Shown in pieces: positions 26,236 through 36,042 of a stretch of 64,000 bases of DNA. Source of the DNA: Dyella acidiphila (GTDB taxonomy: Bacteria > Pseudomonadota > Gammaproteobacteria > Xanthomonadales > Rhodanobacteraceae); NCBI RefSeq assembly GCF_014863405.1, contig NZ_JACZZA010000013.1, positions 62,001 through 126,000 of the forward strand. Direction: 5' to 3'. The translations under genes were made by a program, and so were the position numbers. The notes below the pieces were generated by a model. It was not told the DNA's origin. It did no database searches and saw only the letters and a program-made list of their open reading frames with translations. Positions within the stretch are counted from its first letter, which is position 1. Each line of letters starts with the position of its first letter.

Positions 26236-29130
26236 TTGCCCGAAGCCTTCGTCGTGACGTTAGCCTCCTTCATCAGCACTGCGGCCAGCGGCTGGTTCGA
26301 TGCCGGCCCGGAGTCCCTGGCGATCGTGGTGCTGGCTGCCCTGCTCTGCCTCACTGCCCTGCTGGCGTTGGCAGTGCTGCGTATCGCGTTTGCGCAGCGG
26401 CAGAAGCTGGCCGAGGCGGATCAGGCCCTGCAACGGCAGGCCGCGCTGATGCAGGCGCAGCTGGACGCTATTCCGTTTCCGATCCTGCTCAAGGATGCCG
26501 CCGGCAGCTATCTGGCGCTCAACCTTGCCTGCCTGCGCCGGCTGGGTATCGATCCCGCGCACACCGTGGGCCGCAGCAGCCTGGAAATCGGCGAACACCG
26601 CTGGCTGCCGCAAGTCGACGGCATACCGGTGACCGAACGCATCCACCAGCTCGGGCTGGAAGCGGTGCGCAGCGGCAAGGTGCAGCGCTGCGAACTGGAT
26701 TACCTCAGCAGCGACGGCCGCCAGCGCACTGGCCTGTTTCTGGAATCGCCCACGCAGGCCGCCGATGGCAGCGTGAACGGTTCGGTGGCGGTGCTGCTGG
26801 ATATCACCGAATACCGCCAGATCGAATTGAGCGCACGCGCCACCGAGCAAAGCCTGCGCGATATCACCCAGCGCATTCCGGTGGTGGTGTTCGCCGTCCG
26901 CCGCGGTCACGACCGGCTGCAGCGGCTGGCCTTTATCGCCGGCAATCTGCGCGCGCTGTTCGGCCTGCAGCAGGACGAACTGGTGGAAAACGGCGACGTG
27001 CTGCGCGACTGGCCGTTCCACGACCGCATCCATCCGGAAGATGCGCCCGCCCTGCGCCGCGTGCTGCAGCGGGCCACCCGCCATCGCGGCACCGCCACGC
27101 TGGATTTTCGCGCCTACGGCAGCGACGGGCTGCGCTGGATCCACCTGGTGATGGGTACGCGCCGGCTGCCCGCGCGCGGGGTGGAATGGATCGGCTATTT
27201 CATCGACACCACCAGCATCAACGCACACAACGAAACCTTGCTGGCGGCACGCGATGCGGCCGAACGCGCATCCAAGGCCAAGGCGGATTTTCTGGCCACC
27301 ATGAGCCACGAGATCCGCACGCCGATGAATGGCGTGATCGGCATGCTGGAACTGCTCGGCCGCACGCCACTGGATCAGGAACAGCACGAGCTGGTGCATG
27401 CGGTGGAAGATTCCGCCGGCGTGCTGATGCAGGTGCTCAACGATGTGCTGGATTTCTCCAAGCTGGAGGCCGGCAACCTGCGCCTGGACGATGCTCCGTT
27501 CGATCTGCGCACGCTGATCGACAACGTAGTCGGCATGATGACCGGCCCGATGCACAAGAAGGGTTTGCAGATCGAGGTGGGTGCGGATGCGACGCTGGCC
27601 GGCAAACTGCTGGGCGACAGCGTGCGGGTCCGGCAGATCCTGCTCAATCTGCTCAACAACGCCAGCAAGTTCACCGAGCGCGGCAGCGTGGCGGTGGACT
27701 TGCGCGTGCTCGGCGACGATGGCCACGCGCAGCGCCTGCGCATCAGCGTGACCGATACCGGCATCGGCATTGCCGCGGACAAGCAGGCCAACTTGTTTAC
27801 GCCGTTCTCGCAGGCCGAATCGTGGACCACCCGCCGCTACGGCGGCACCGGCCTGGGGCTGGCGATCTGCCGCCATCTGGTGCAGCTGATGGACGGCAGC
27901 ATCACGCTCAGCAGCCGCCTCGGCGAAGGCACCAAGGTGACCCTGGAATGGCGCCTGCCGGTGGCGCAGCGCGAGGTGGAACGCCCGGCCGAGCTGCCGG
28001 GCCGACATGCGATCGTGCGACTGGCTTCGCTGCCTGTCGCCCATGCGCTGGCGGCGCATCTCACCGCCCTGGGCCTGACGGTGGAACAGATGCCGCCGTC
28101 GCAGCCGATGCGCAGCGGCATCGCTGCGAATCTGCTGTTTATCGATGCCGACGATCAGGACAGCGCCGCACTGATCGCCGCGCAGGCGATCCTGGTCGAC
28201 TACAGCGCCAACGGCGCCAGCGGCTACCGCGACGACGAACAGATCTGGCTGCATGCCAATCCGCTGAAATGGCAGACGGTGGCGCGCGTCTGCAGCCTGG
28301 CGCTCAAGCCGCTGGCGCCTCCGTCGCACGATCGTGCCGGCGCTGCCGCGACGCCCGCGCCGGCAAGTAAGCCGACGGGCATGCACGGGCGCATCCTGGT
28401 GGCGGAAGATCATCCGATCAGCCAGTCGCTGGTGCGGCGGCAGCTGGATCTGCTCGGCTGGTCCTGCGAGGTGGTCGGCGATGGCCGCAGCGCTTTCGAT
28501 GCCTTGAGCCGCGGCCGCTACGCGCTGCTGATGACCGATTGCCAGATGCCGCAGATGAACGGCTACGAGCTGGCCACCGCCTGGCGCCGGCATGAAGCCG
28601 CCACCCGGCACGGTGCGCGCCTGCCGATCATCGCCATGACCGCCAATGCGCTGGACGGCGAAATCGAACGCTGCCGCGAAGCCGGCATGGACGATTACCT
28701 GAGCAAGCCGCTGCAATTGCGCCAGCTCGAAGAAAAACTGCGCGCCTGGATGCCGCAGGCCGATACCGACGCCGGTCATGCCGCTATGCCGCCATTCGAG
28801 CAGGACGCGTTTGCCGATCCCGGCCTGCAGGACATGCGCAACGAAATGCTGCGCGTGCTGATGCGCACCAGCGAAGCCGACCTGCAGCAACTGCAGCAGG
28901 CGCTCGACCAGGGCGACAGCCAGGGCGCCCAGCGCGGCCTGCACCGGATCCTCGGCGCGCTGCAGCTGTTTACCCAGGGCAGCGTGCTCAGCGACGGCCG
29001 CACTCTGCTCGATGGCCTGGCCGCCGACGATGGCGCGCCCGCGCTGCGGCAGGTGCCGGCCTATCTTGAGCGGCTGCGCGGCACGCTGGCCGAGCTGGCC
29101 GAGCTGGCCCGGCAGGCCGACCATACTTAA
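26236..29130 (+). CDS. Hybrid sensor histidine kinase with receiver and HPt domains
   Basis: A 964-residue protein. One hydrophobic segment at about 25-50 is followed by a PAS domain (70-195), a second PAS (205-330), HisKA with phospho-acceptor H358 in [11 protein letters not shown], a HATPase domain with N-box LLNNASKF and G-box GGTGLGLAI, a degenerate receiver-like part (about 590-690), a full receiver with D768 in [12 protein letters not shown], and a C-terminal HPt with H903 in LHRILGA. This gives the complete relay His-Asp-His needed to phosphorylate the divergent BvgA-like regulator. The start is a TTG at 26236 with no clear ribosome site; a GTG at 26254 is a fair alternative. Unlike BvgS it has no periplasmic Venus-flytrap domains. 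Confidence 0.9.
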   Translation: MPEAFVVTLASFISTAASGWFDAGPESLAIVVLAALLCLTALLALAVLRIAFAQRQKLAEADQALQRQAALMQAQLDAIPFPILLKDAAGSYLALNLACLRRLGIDPAHTVGRSSLEIGEHRWLPQVDGIPVTERIHQLGLEAVRSGKVQRCELDYLSSDGRQRTGLFLESPTQAADGSVNGSVAVLLDITEYRQIELSARATEQSLRDITQRIPVVVFAVRRGHDRLQRLAFIAGNLRALFGLQQDELVENGDVLRDWPFHDRIHPEDAPALRRVLQRATRHRGTATLDFRAYGSDGLRWIHLVMGTRRLPARGVEWIGYFIDTTSINAHNETLLAARDAAERASKAKADFLATMSHEIRTPMNGVIGMLELLGRTPLDQEQHELVHAVEDSAGVLMQVLNDVLDFSKLEAGNLRLDDAPFDLRTLIDNVVGMMTGPMHKKGLQIEVGADATLAGKLLGDSVRVRQILLNLLNNASKFTERGSVAVDLRVLGDDGHAQRLRISVTDTGIGIAADKQANLFTPFSQAESWTTRRYGGTGLGLAICRHLVQLMDGSITLSSRLGEGTKVTLEWRLPVAQREVERPAELPGRHAIVRLASLPVAHALAAHLTALGLTVEQMPPSQPMRSGIAANLLFIDADDQDSAALIAAQAILVDYSANGASGYRDDEQIWLHANPLKWQTVARVCSLALKPLAPPSHDRAGAAATPAPASKPTGMHGRILVAEDHPISQSLVRRQLDLLGWSCEVVGDGRSAFDALSRGRYALLMTDCQMPQMNGYELATAWRRHEAATRHGARLPIIAMTANALDGEIERCREAGMDDYLSKPLQLRQLEEKLRAWMPQADTDAGHAAMPPFEQDAFADPGLQDMRNEMLRVLMRTSEADLQQLQQALDQGDSQGAQRGLHRILGALQLFTQGSVLSDGRTLLDGLAADDGAPALRQVPAYLERLRGTLAELAELARQADHT

Positions 29131-29310
29131 ATGTATGGACAGCAGCCTTGGCATTCGCCGGGCGGCTGCCCCACAATCTGCCTACAAACTAATCGGTGTT
29201 GACTGACGACCCTAGGACCAAGGCCGTCAGCCAGGTTCCGATCCGTGACGTCGGGGGCGTTTCGTTGGTGCGGCCAGTCGTACCGCACAGGGATTTAGGG
29301 GGTTCCGACG

Positions 29311-30960
29311 ATGCATCCCATCCGGAACAGGCTGCTGCCGCAGCTTGCCATCACGCTTCTCGCCTTGCTGGCGATGTCGACCGCCAGTGCTGCCGACTGG
29401 ACCTACCGCGTACGTCCGCAGGACAACATCTGGGATCTTTCCGGCCGCTACCTGCGGCCTGACGTGCCCTGGCAGAAGCTGCAGGACTACAACAAGGTGG
29501 CCGATCCGCTGCATTTGCCGCCGGGCATGATGCTGCGCGTGCCGATTGCATGGCTGCGCGTGCAGCCGGCCAGCGCGCAAGTGGTGGCCGTGATGGGCAG
29601 TGCGCAGGTACAGCTGCCCGGACAGAGCCAGGCACAGGACGTCACGCCCGGCATGACGCTCGCTTACGGCACGCATCTGAACACCGGCGCCAACGCCAGC
29701 CTCACCTTGCAGTTCGCCGACGGCTCGCGCGTGCTGATGCAGGAAAACAGCGCACTGGACCTGGACCAGATGAGCGCCTACGGCCGCACCGGCATGGTCG
29801 ATACGCGCCTGCGCCTGCAACACGGCCGCGTCTCCAGCGCGGTAACGCCGATGACCGGCGTGGCGGCGCATTTCAGCGTGGAAACGCCCGGCACCATTTC
29901 CAGTGTGCGCGGCACCCATTTTCGCGTCGGCGCCGACGGCGACCACACGCAGACCGAAGTGCTGACCGGACGCGTCGACGTGGCCGGCGATCATGCGCAC
30001 GTGCTGGTGCCCAAGGGCGAAGGCGTGGCCACGGTCGATGGCGGCAAGCCCGCGTCGGCGCAGCAGTTGCTGGCCGCGCCGGCGCTGCATTGCCCGGCAC
30101 AGGCGGTCAGCCAGATTCCCTATCTGCTGGCCTGGACGGCCCTGGACGGCGCGCAGAGCTATCGCGTGCAGATGGCGGCCAACGAGCGCTTCGAAACGCT
30201 GCTGCTCGATCACGTCACCAGCTCGCCGCAGCTCAACCTGCCCGATGTGCCCGACGGTGACTACGCCGTGCGCGTGCACGGTATCGACGGTAACCGCCTG
30301 GAAGGCGAGGACAGCGTGTGCACGCTGCATATCAGCGGCCATCCGCAACCGCCGCTGGTGATGGAGCCGCTGCCCGGCAGCAAGGTGCGCGACACGCGTC
30401 CGCACTTCCGCTGGACCGAAAGCCTGCAGGCCGCTTCATACGTATGGCAGCTGGCCGGCGATGCGCAGTTCGCCCAGCCGCTGGCCGGCAACGACCGGCT
30501 CACCGGCGACAGCGTGCGCGCGCCGAACGCACTGCCCTACGGCCACTATTACTGGCGCATCGCCAGCCGCGACCGCAGCGGCAAGCTCGGTCCGTTCAGC
30601 GATGCGATGCCGTTCGAGCTGGTGCCGCAGCTGCCCGCGCCCGAAGTGGGCAAACCGACGTCCGCGCATCACGACGTGAGTTTCGGCTGGCCGGCCGGCA
30701 GCAGCGGGCAGCACTATCACATCCAGCTCGACCGCACGCCCGACTTCAGCCATCCGGCGATCGACCAGACCCTGGACCAGCCCTTGCTGCAGATCAAGAA
30801 GCCGGGCTCCGGCACCTGGTATGTGCGCGTGCAGACCATCGATACCGATGGCTACGCCGGGCCATGGGGCGCCACGCAGAAGATCCGCCTGGGTTGCATG
30901 CTGTGCCGTGTGGCGGCGGTGGCCGGTGGCGGCGGCCTGGTGCTATGGCTGCTGTTATAA
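29311..30960 (+). CDS. LysM-FecR domain protein, membrane-anchored
   Basis: A 549-residue protein. The signal peptide ends near SAADWTYR (residue 27). A LysM-like unit spans about 29-77 (YRVRPQDNIWDLSGRYL, QDYNKVADPLHLPPGMMLRVP). A FecR-fold domain covers about 85-215 (TPGMTLAYGTHLNTGANASL, ETPGTISSVRGTHFRV). Two fibronectin-like stretches follow (255-350 and 355-530). The final hydrophobic CRVAAVAGGGGLVLWLLL may anchor the C-terminus. FecR-type proteins of this kind are structural or sensory envelope proteins often coded next to CHASE2 proteins, exactly as here; they are not anti-sigma factors. It probably forms a two-gene unit with the CHASE2 gene, although a palindromic repeat lies between. 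Confidence 0.82.
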   Translation: MHPIRNRLLPQLAITLLALLAMSTASAADWTYRVRPQDNIWDLSGRYLRPDVPWQKLQDYNKVADPLHLPPGMMLRVPIAWLRVQPASAQVVAVMGSAQVQLPGQSQAQDVTPGMTLAYGTHLNTGANASLTLQFADGSRVLMQENSALDLDQMSAYGRTGMVDTRLRLQHGRVSSAVTPMTGVAAHFSVETPGTISSVRGTHFRVGADGDHTQTEVLTGRVDVAGDHAHVLVPKGEGVATVDGGKPASAQQLLAAPALHCPAQAVSQIPYLLAWTALDGAQSYRVQMAANERFETLLLDHVTSSPQLNLPDVPDGDYAVRVHGIDGNRLEGEDSVCTLHISGHPQPPLVMEPLPGSKVRDTRPHFRWTESLQAASYVWQLAGDAQFAQPLAGNDRLTGDSVRAPNALPYGHYYWRIASRDRSGKLGPFSDAMPFELVPQLPAPEVGKPTSAHHDVSFGWPAGSSGQHYHIQLDRTPDFSHPAIDQTLDQPLLQIKKPGSGTWYVRVQTIDTDGYAGPWGATQKIRLGCMLCRVAAVAGGGGLVLWLLL

Positions 30961-30978
30961 AGAGCTGACGCATTCAGG

Positions 30979-31017
30979 CTCCCTCTCCCCAGCGGGGAGA
31001 GGGTTGGGGTGAGGGGG
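30979..31017. repeat. Dispersed palindromic repeat (CTCCCTCTCCCC type)
   Basis: The block starts CTCCCTCTCCCC and continues GGGGAGAGGGTTGGGGTGAG, forming a hairpin CTCTCCCC/GGGGAGAG. The same block recurs at 33137-33175 and, inverted and diverged, at 33250-33291. It lies between the FecR and CHASE2 genes. Confidence 0.7.
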
Positions 31018-31123
31018 ATCATGTTGGGCAACACCTTGGTTTTCACCGCAGGCGACCCTGCGCCTGCTCTGCTGTTGACGCTTGCGGCCAGCGCACTCCC
31101 CGCCGGGGAGCGCGAGCAACGCC

Positions 31124-32248
31124 ATGCATAACGGCGCGCTCGCCTGGCTTGCCCGCGGCATGCTGTGGATGGCCGGTGTCGGCTTGCTGGTGCTGCTGAT
31201 CGCCAGCGGTGTCACCACGTCGCTGGATAACGCGCTGTACGACCTGCATGCACGGCTCTGGCGCTACACCCCCGACAACAACGTGGTGATCGTAGCCATC
31301 GACCTGAAAAGCCTGGATGCCATCGGCCGCTTCCCGTGGCCGCGCTCGGTCTATGCCCAGCTGATTGATCGCCTCACTGCCGATGGCGTGCGCGGCATCG
31401 GTATGGACGTCACCATGTCCACGCCCTCCAACGATGCGCGCAACGATGCCCTGGTCGCCAGCGCGATCCAGCGCAACGGCAAGGTGGTGCTGCCGGTATT
31501 CGCCGAGGCAGTGCATCTTGGCGGCCAGTTGCAGGAAGCGCTGCCGATCAGTGCCATCGCCCAGAGCGTGGCGGCGCTCGGCCAGGTCGACGTGGCCACC
31601 GATGCGGACGGGCGCGTGCGCGGGGCCTATCTCAAGGCTGGGCTGGGCAGTGCGTACTGGCCGTCGCTGGCGCTGGCGCTGATCCAGCTCGGCACCACCC
31701 CATCGGCCGCGTTGCCCGGCATGCACGATCCGGCCCGCAACGATACGTCGCCGTATCTATGGATGCGCGACAACTATGTATTGCTGCGCTACGCCGGGAC
31801 CGCCGGCAGCTTCGGCAGCGTGTCCTCCGCCGATGTGCTCGACGGCAACGTGCCCGCTCAGATGCTGAAAGGCCGCTGGGTACTGATCGGCGCCACCGCC
31901 GAAGGCCTGGGCGACATCCTGCAGACGCCGGATTCGCCGATGCCCGGCGTGGAATACCAGGCCAACGTGCTGGAGTCGCTGCAGCGCGGCTACCTGGTCA
32001 CGCCGATCAACTTTCTCGCCCAGTTCCTGCTGGCCGCCGCGCTACTGACCCTGCCACTGCTGCTCTACGGCCTGCCGGTGATCGGACGCCGTGCCCCGCT
32101 GCTGCTGGCCACGCTGGCGCTGGTGCTGGCCACTTGCATCGGCTTGCTGCGTGCCTGCTACCTGTGGTGGCCGCCGACCGCCTGCCTGGCGGTGATCGCG
32201 GTCGAATGCGCGGCCTGGCAATGGCTGATGCGCGAACGCCATCGCTAG
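31124..32248 (+). CDS. CHASE2 sensor membrane protein without output domain
   Basis: A 374-residue protein. TM1 at about 11-32 is followed by the extracytoplasmic CHASE2 domain (35-290: NALYDLHARLWRYTPDNNVV, AIDLKSLDAIGRFPWPRSVY, LKGRWVLIGATAEGLGD, MPGVEYQANVLESL). Then three closely packed membrane segments (about 295-365) end the protein at RERHR. CHASE2 proteins normally continue into an adenylate cyclase, kinase, GGDEF or phosphatase domain; none is present and the next gene is unrelated. The ATG at 31124 was chosen; the frame begins at a TTG at 31082. It pairs with the upstream LysM-FecR gene, a known association. Confidence 0.85.
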   Translation: MHNGALAWLARGMLWMAGVGLLVLLIASGVTTSLDNALYDLHARLWRYTPDNNVVIVAIDLKSLDAIGRFPWPRSVYAQLIDRLTADGVRGIGMDVTMSTPSNDARNDALVASAIQRNGKVVLPVFAEAVHLGGQLQEALPISAIAQSVAALGQVDVATDADGRVRGAYLKAGLGSAYWPSLALALIQLGTTPSAALPGMHDPARNDTSPYLWMRDNYVLLRYAGTAGSFGSVSSADVLDGNVPAQMLKGRWVLIGATAEGLGDILQTPDSPMPGVEYQANVLESLQRGYLVTPINFLAQFLLAAALLTLPLLLYGLPVIGRRAPLLLATLALVLATCIGLLRACYLWWPPTACLAVIAVECAAWQWLMRERHR

Positions 32249-32424
32249 GTGAAGGGGCCGCCAGCGTTTCGCACACCTCTCGCTGAGCTTGCTGAAGCCC
32301 GCGGCCGCGTCTGGCGCGGGCCTATGAGAGGCTGACAATTTGACAACAATTTTTGAACTTCTCTCAGTCCACATTGGTTGCCAGGGGGGCATCTACTGCT
32401 CATTGCATTAGGTTGGAAAACGCC

Positions 32425-33054
32425 ATGCGTACTGGTCACTTGTTCGGTTTCATTTCCGCTTCGCTGCTGCTGGTGGCCCTGACGCTGGTGCCGGGATCGA
32501 CCCGCGCCGCCGACAATCAGTCGCTGAGCCCCGAAGAACAGCAATTCCTGACCAAGGCCGCTGCCGACAATGCAACGCAGATCGCGATGGCCAAGCTGGC
32601 ACTGCAGAAATCGCAGAACCAGAAGGTGATCGACCTGGCCAATACGGTGATCCAGGAGCGCACGGCGCTCAATGCCCAGCTGGCGCAGCTCTCGCAAGAC
32701 ACCGCCAATGCCCCGCCCACCGCCGACAGCACCGCCAGCCTCAACATGCTGCAAGGGTTGAACGGCGATGCCTTCGACAGATCCTTTGCCGGCATCGTGG
32801 TGCGCGACCACAACCGGATCATCTCCGCCTACCAGTGCATCAAGGCCAGCTCCACCAACGTCGCCTTGCACAGCGTGGTGCACAAGGCCGTGGCCGACCT
32901 GCGCGGCAACCTGATGGTGGCGCTGGGCGTGCTGCGTTCGTCCGAATGGGCGCCTGCTTCGCATCAGCAGGCGCTGACGTCGGTCGATACGCATACGGCC
33001 AGAACCTCGTACATGGGCGAGCCGATGTCGTCGTTCGTGGCCGCGCCGTGGTAA
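32425..33054 (+). CDS. DUF4142-type periplasmic protein
   Basis: A 209-residue protein. The signal peptide ends near TRAADNQ (residue 28-30). The mature part is helical and resembles DUF4142 (PF13628, ferritin-like bundle): SPEEQQFLTKAAADNATQIA, LALQKSQNQKVIDLANTVIQ, and later SVVHKAVADLRGNL. Function is unknown; relatives are often stress-induced envelope proteins. The ATG at 32425 follows GGTTGGAAAACGCC. A strong terminator follows the stop. Confidence 0.78.
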   Translation: MRTGHLFGFISASLLLVALTLVPGSTRAADNQSLSPEEQQFLTKAAADNATQIAMAKLALQKSQNQKVIDLANTVIQERTALNAQLAQLSQDTANAPPTADSTASLNMLQGLNGDAFDRSFAGIVVRDHNRIISAYQCIKASSTNVALHSVVHKAVADLRGNLMVALGVLRSSEWAPASHQQALTSVDTHTARTSYMGEPMSSFVAAPW

Positions 33055-33080
33055 TCCATCGCTGAGTCCAGCGCATATTG

Positions 33081-33117
33081 AAAAAAGCCGCGATACCTAT
33101 CGCGGCTTTTTTATTTT
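33081..33117 (+). terminator. Intrinsic terminator after the DUF4142 gene
   Basis: AAAAAAGCCGCGATA pairs with TATCGCGGCTTTTTT, then TATTTT. It is a classic GC stem with A and T flanks, able to work in both directions, 27 bases after the stop. Confidence 0.9.
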
Positions 33118-33136
33118 CACAGCTCCACGCGATCTG

Positions 33137-33291
33137 CTCCCTCTCCCCTGCGGGGAGAGGGTTGGGGTGAGGGGGCACGGCTTGCCTCAGCCTTCGCTAA
33201 TGCGCGGATGCATTTTAAAAGCGCGCCTCAACCAAACATCGCGCGAGATTGCTCCCTCACCCCAGCCCGCTCGCCACAGGGGAAGGGAGCA
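33137..33291. repeat. Two copies of the CTCCCTCTCCCC palindrome in opposite orientation
   Basis: The copy at 33137-33175 matches the one at 30979-31017 almost exactly. A diverged inverted copy at 33250-33291 is bounded by TGCTCCCT and AGGGAGCA. They lie in the 515-base gap (33118-33633) before the isoamylase. I see no supported gene in the gap; a 75-codon frame at 33410-33637 overlapping the isoamylase start as ATGA has no ribosome site. Confidence 0.65.
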
Positions 33292-33633
33292 TGCTCTTCG
33301 CACCAGCATGCTCTTACACAAACACGTGCATGCATTCGCAACAACCTGCATCTTTCTCCATTACGTGTTTTCCACGTGAAGACCACGACACTTCTTTCAA
33401 TGAATACGTATGCATGTGCTGGTTGCTGCACCGCGATGCTTCCTACTATGCGCCGCAGTAGCTGACGCATCGCCAATAGTGCGTGCATCGCACGCAATCG
33501 ATGGGGAGATCGGTTCGGCCTGGGACACAGCTGCGGCAACACAGGCAACCGTGCCTGTTTGCACTTCGGGAAAAACATTCAACGCACGTCCATTGAACCT
33601 GGTCGCCACGACCCAGGATGGAGGCTTGCACGC

Positions 33634-35970
33634 ATGAAGTGTCCGAAATTTCTCGCCGCCCTGCTGATCTGCGCCAGTCTGGCGCTGATACCGCCGACGC
33701 CCGCCCGCGCCACCATCAACAGCATGAGCCTGGGCGCCAGCTACAACGCTGCGCAAACGCAGATCACCTTCCGGGTGTATTCGGCCAATGCCACCTACAT
33801 GGTGCTGTACCTCTACAGCACCGGTTACGGTGTGCAGGAATCGGCCAGCTATCCGCTCAGCAACGTCGGCAGCGGCGTGTGGCAGGTGGTGGTGCCGGTG
33901 TCGTCAATCAAATCGGCCGGCATCAGCGGTGCGGTGTATTACGGCTATCGCGCCTGGGGGCCGAACTGGACGTATAGCTCGAGCTGGACCAAGGGTTCCT
34001 CGGTAGGCTTCGTCTCCGACGTCGACAGCAACGGCAACCGCTTCAATCCGAACAAGCTGCTGATCGATCCGTATGCACAGGAAATCAGCCAGGATCCGCT
34101 CAACGCGAACAACCAGAACGCCGACATCTTCGCTACCGGCGGTACTGTCGATGCCACCTTCGGCGTGGCCTATCGCCTGATCGACAGCGGCACCTATGCA
34201 CCCAAGGGCATCGTGCTTGCAGCGAGCGGACAGGGCACCGGCACCAAGCCCACCCGCGCGCAGAAAGACGATGTGATCTATGAAGTGAACGTGCGCGGCC
34301 TGACCAAGCAGGATCCCAGCATCGCCTCGCAGTACCAGGGCACTTATTACGGCGCCGGACTGAAAGCCAGCTACCTGGCCAGCCTCGGCGTGACCGCGGT
34401 GGAATTGCTGCCCTTGCAGGAAACGCAGAACGACGAGAACGACGTCATCCCCGATTCGACGCAGGATCAGAATTACTGGGGCTACATGACCGAAGACTTC
34501 TTCGCGCCCGATCGCCGCTATGCCTACAACAAGGCTGCCGGTGGTCCCACCGCGGAATTCCAGGCCATGGTGCAGGCATTCCATAAGGCCGGTATCAAGG
34601 TGTACATGGACGTGGTCTACAACCACACCGCCGAAGGTGGCACCTGGACCAGCACCGATCCCACCACAGCCACGGAAATCTCCTGGCGCGGCCTGGACAA
34701 CGCCACCTACTACGAGCTCACCACCGGCAACCAGTATTTCTACGACGACACCGGCATCGGCGCCAACGTCAACACCTACAATCCGGCAACGCGGCAGATG
34801 ATCATCGACTCGCTGGCGTACTGGAGCAATACGATGGGCGTGGACGGCTTCCGCTTCGACGAAGCGCCGATCCTCGGCAACAACTGCCTCAATCAATCCT
34901 ACGAAGCGGCCGCGCCCAATTGCCCGAACGGCGGCTTCAATTTCGATGCGGCCGATCCGAATATCGCGCTCAACCAGATCCTGGCCAACTTCACCGTGCG
35001 TCCGGCCGGCGGCGGCAGCGGCCTGGATCTGTTTGCCGAACCGTGGAGCGCCAGCGGCGGCGATAACCAGGGGCAATTCCCGGCCGGCTGGTCGGAATGG
35101 AACGGTGCCTTCCAGGCCACGCTGCGCCAGGCACAGAACGAACTGGGCAATATGACCATCTCGATCGGCCAGGACGCACAGGACTTCACCGGCTCGTCGA
35201 ATATCTTCCAGGCCAACGGCCGCTACCCGTGGAACTCCACCAACTACATGGATATCCACGACGGCTTTACGCTGTTCGACATCTACTCCTGCAACAACCC
35301 GAACAACACCCAGGCGTGGCCGTATGGCCCGTCCTCCGGCGGCAATACCACCAATTACAGCTGGAACCAGGGCGGCGCCGCTGCCGACCAGCGCCGTGCC
35401 GCACGCACCGGCCTGGCCTTCACCATGCTCTCCGCAGGCACGCCGATCATGGCCGGCGGCGACGAATACCTGCGCTCGCTCAACTGCAACAACAATCCCT
35501 ACAACGTCGACTCCACCGCCAACTGGCTCAACTATTCCTGGACCAGCGACCAATCCAATTTCTACAACTTCGCCCAGCGCGCGATCGCGTTCCGCCTGGC
35601 CCATCCCGCGCTGCGTCCCGAGAACTGGTACACCAGCAGCCAGGTCGAATGGTGGGAACCCAGTGGCGTGCAGGCCACCAGCAGCTACTGGAACAACACC
35701 AGCAACTATGCGATTGCCTACACCATCAACGGCTCGTCGTTCGGCGACAGCAATTCCATCTACATCGCCTACAACGGCTGGTCCGGCAGCGTCACCTTTA
35801 CCTTGCCGCCACCGCCCACCGGCACCAACTGGTATCGCGTGACCGATACCTGCAACTGGAACGACGGCGCCAATACCTGGGTGACGCCGGGCAGCGAAAC
35901 ATTGATCGGCGGCAGTGGCGCAACGTATAGCCAATGCGGGCAATCGCTGCTGCTGCTGATATCCAAATAG
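33634..35970 (+). CDS. Secreted isoamylase (GH13 debranching enzyme)
   Basis: A 778-residue protein. The signal peptide ends near PARATIN (residue 27). An N-terminal CBM48-like beta domain (32-165) precedes the GH13 barrel. Catalytic residues are D409 in GFRFDEAP (nucleophile), E469 in LFAEPW (acid/base) and D543 in MDIHDG. The MDIHDGFTLFDIYSCNNPNN stretch is typical of extracellular isoamylases (GH13_11) such as the Pseudomonas enzyme, which cut alpha-1,6 branches of glycogen and amylopectin. The ATG at 33634 has GGAGG ten bases upstream. A bidirectional terminator follows. Confidence 0.92.
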   Translation: MKCPKFLAALLICASLALIPPTPARATINSMSLGASYNAAQTQITFRVYSANATYMVLYLYSTGYGVQESASYPLSNVGSGVWQVVVPVSSIKSAGISGAVYYGYRAWGPNWTYSSSWTKGSSVGFVSDVDSNGNRFNPNKLLIDPYAQEISQDPLNANNQNADIFATGGTVDATFGVAYRLIDSGTYAPKGIVLAASGQGTGTKPTRAQKDDVIYEVNVRGLTKQDPSIASQYQGTYYGAGLKASYLASLGVTAVELLPLQETQNDENDVIPDSTQDQNYWGYMTEDFFAPDRRYAYNKAAGGPTAEFQAMVQAFHKAGIKVYMDVVYNHTAEGGTWTSTDPTTATEISWRGLDNATYYELTTGNQYFYDDTGIGANVNTYNPATRQMIIDSLAYWSNTMGVDGFRFDEAPILGNNCLNQSYEAAAPNCPNGGFNFDAADPNIALNQILANFTVRPAGGGSGLDLFAEPWSASGGDNQGQFPAGWSEWNGAFQATLRQAQNELGNMTISIGQDAQDFTGSSNIFQANGRYPWNSTNYMDIHDGFTLFDIYSCNNPNNTQAWPYGPSSGGNTTNYSWNQGGAAADQRRAARTGLAFTMLSAGTPIMAGGDEYLRSLNCNNNPYNVDSTANWLNYSWTSDQSNFYNFAQRAIAFRLAHPALRPENWYTSSQVEWWEPSGVQATSSYWNNTSNYAIAYTINGSSFGDSNSIYIAYNGWSGSVTFTLPPPPTGTNWYRVTDTCNWNDGANTWVTPGSETLIGGSGATYSQCGQSLLLLISK

Positions 35971-35995
35971 CGCTCCACACGATATCGGCTGGAAA

Positions 35996-36025
35996 AGAAA
36001 AGGAGGGGTTTTCCCCTCCTTTTCT
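35996..36025. terminator. Bidirectional intrinsic terminator
   Basis: A 13-bp perfect stem, AGAAAAGGAGGGG with CCCCTCCTTTTCT, around a TTTT loop. It lies between the converging isoamylase and PstS-like genes and serves both. Confidence 0.88.
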
Positions 36026-36042
36026 GCCTTCGGCAGAGGAAC

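Noticed and set aside
26205-28370. A 721-codon rightward frame overlapping the hybrid kinase
   Set aside because: Composition is Arg/Ala-rich shadow; the kinase frame holds all catalytic motifs.
33410-33637. A 75-codon frame overlapping the isoamylase start as ATGA
   Set aside because: No ribosome site, unconvincing composition; kept only as a remark in the gap entry.
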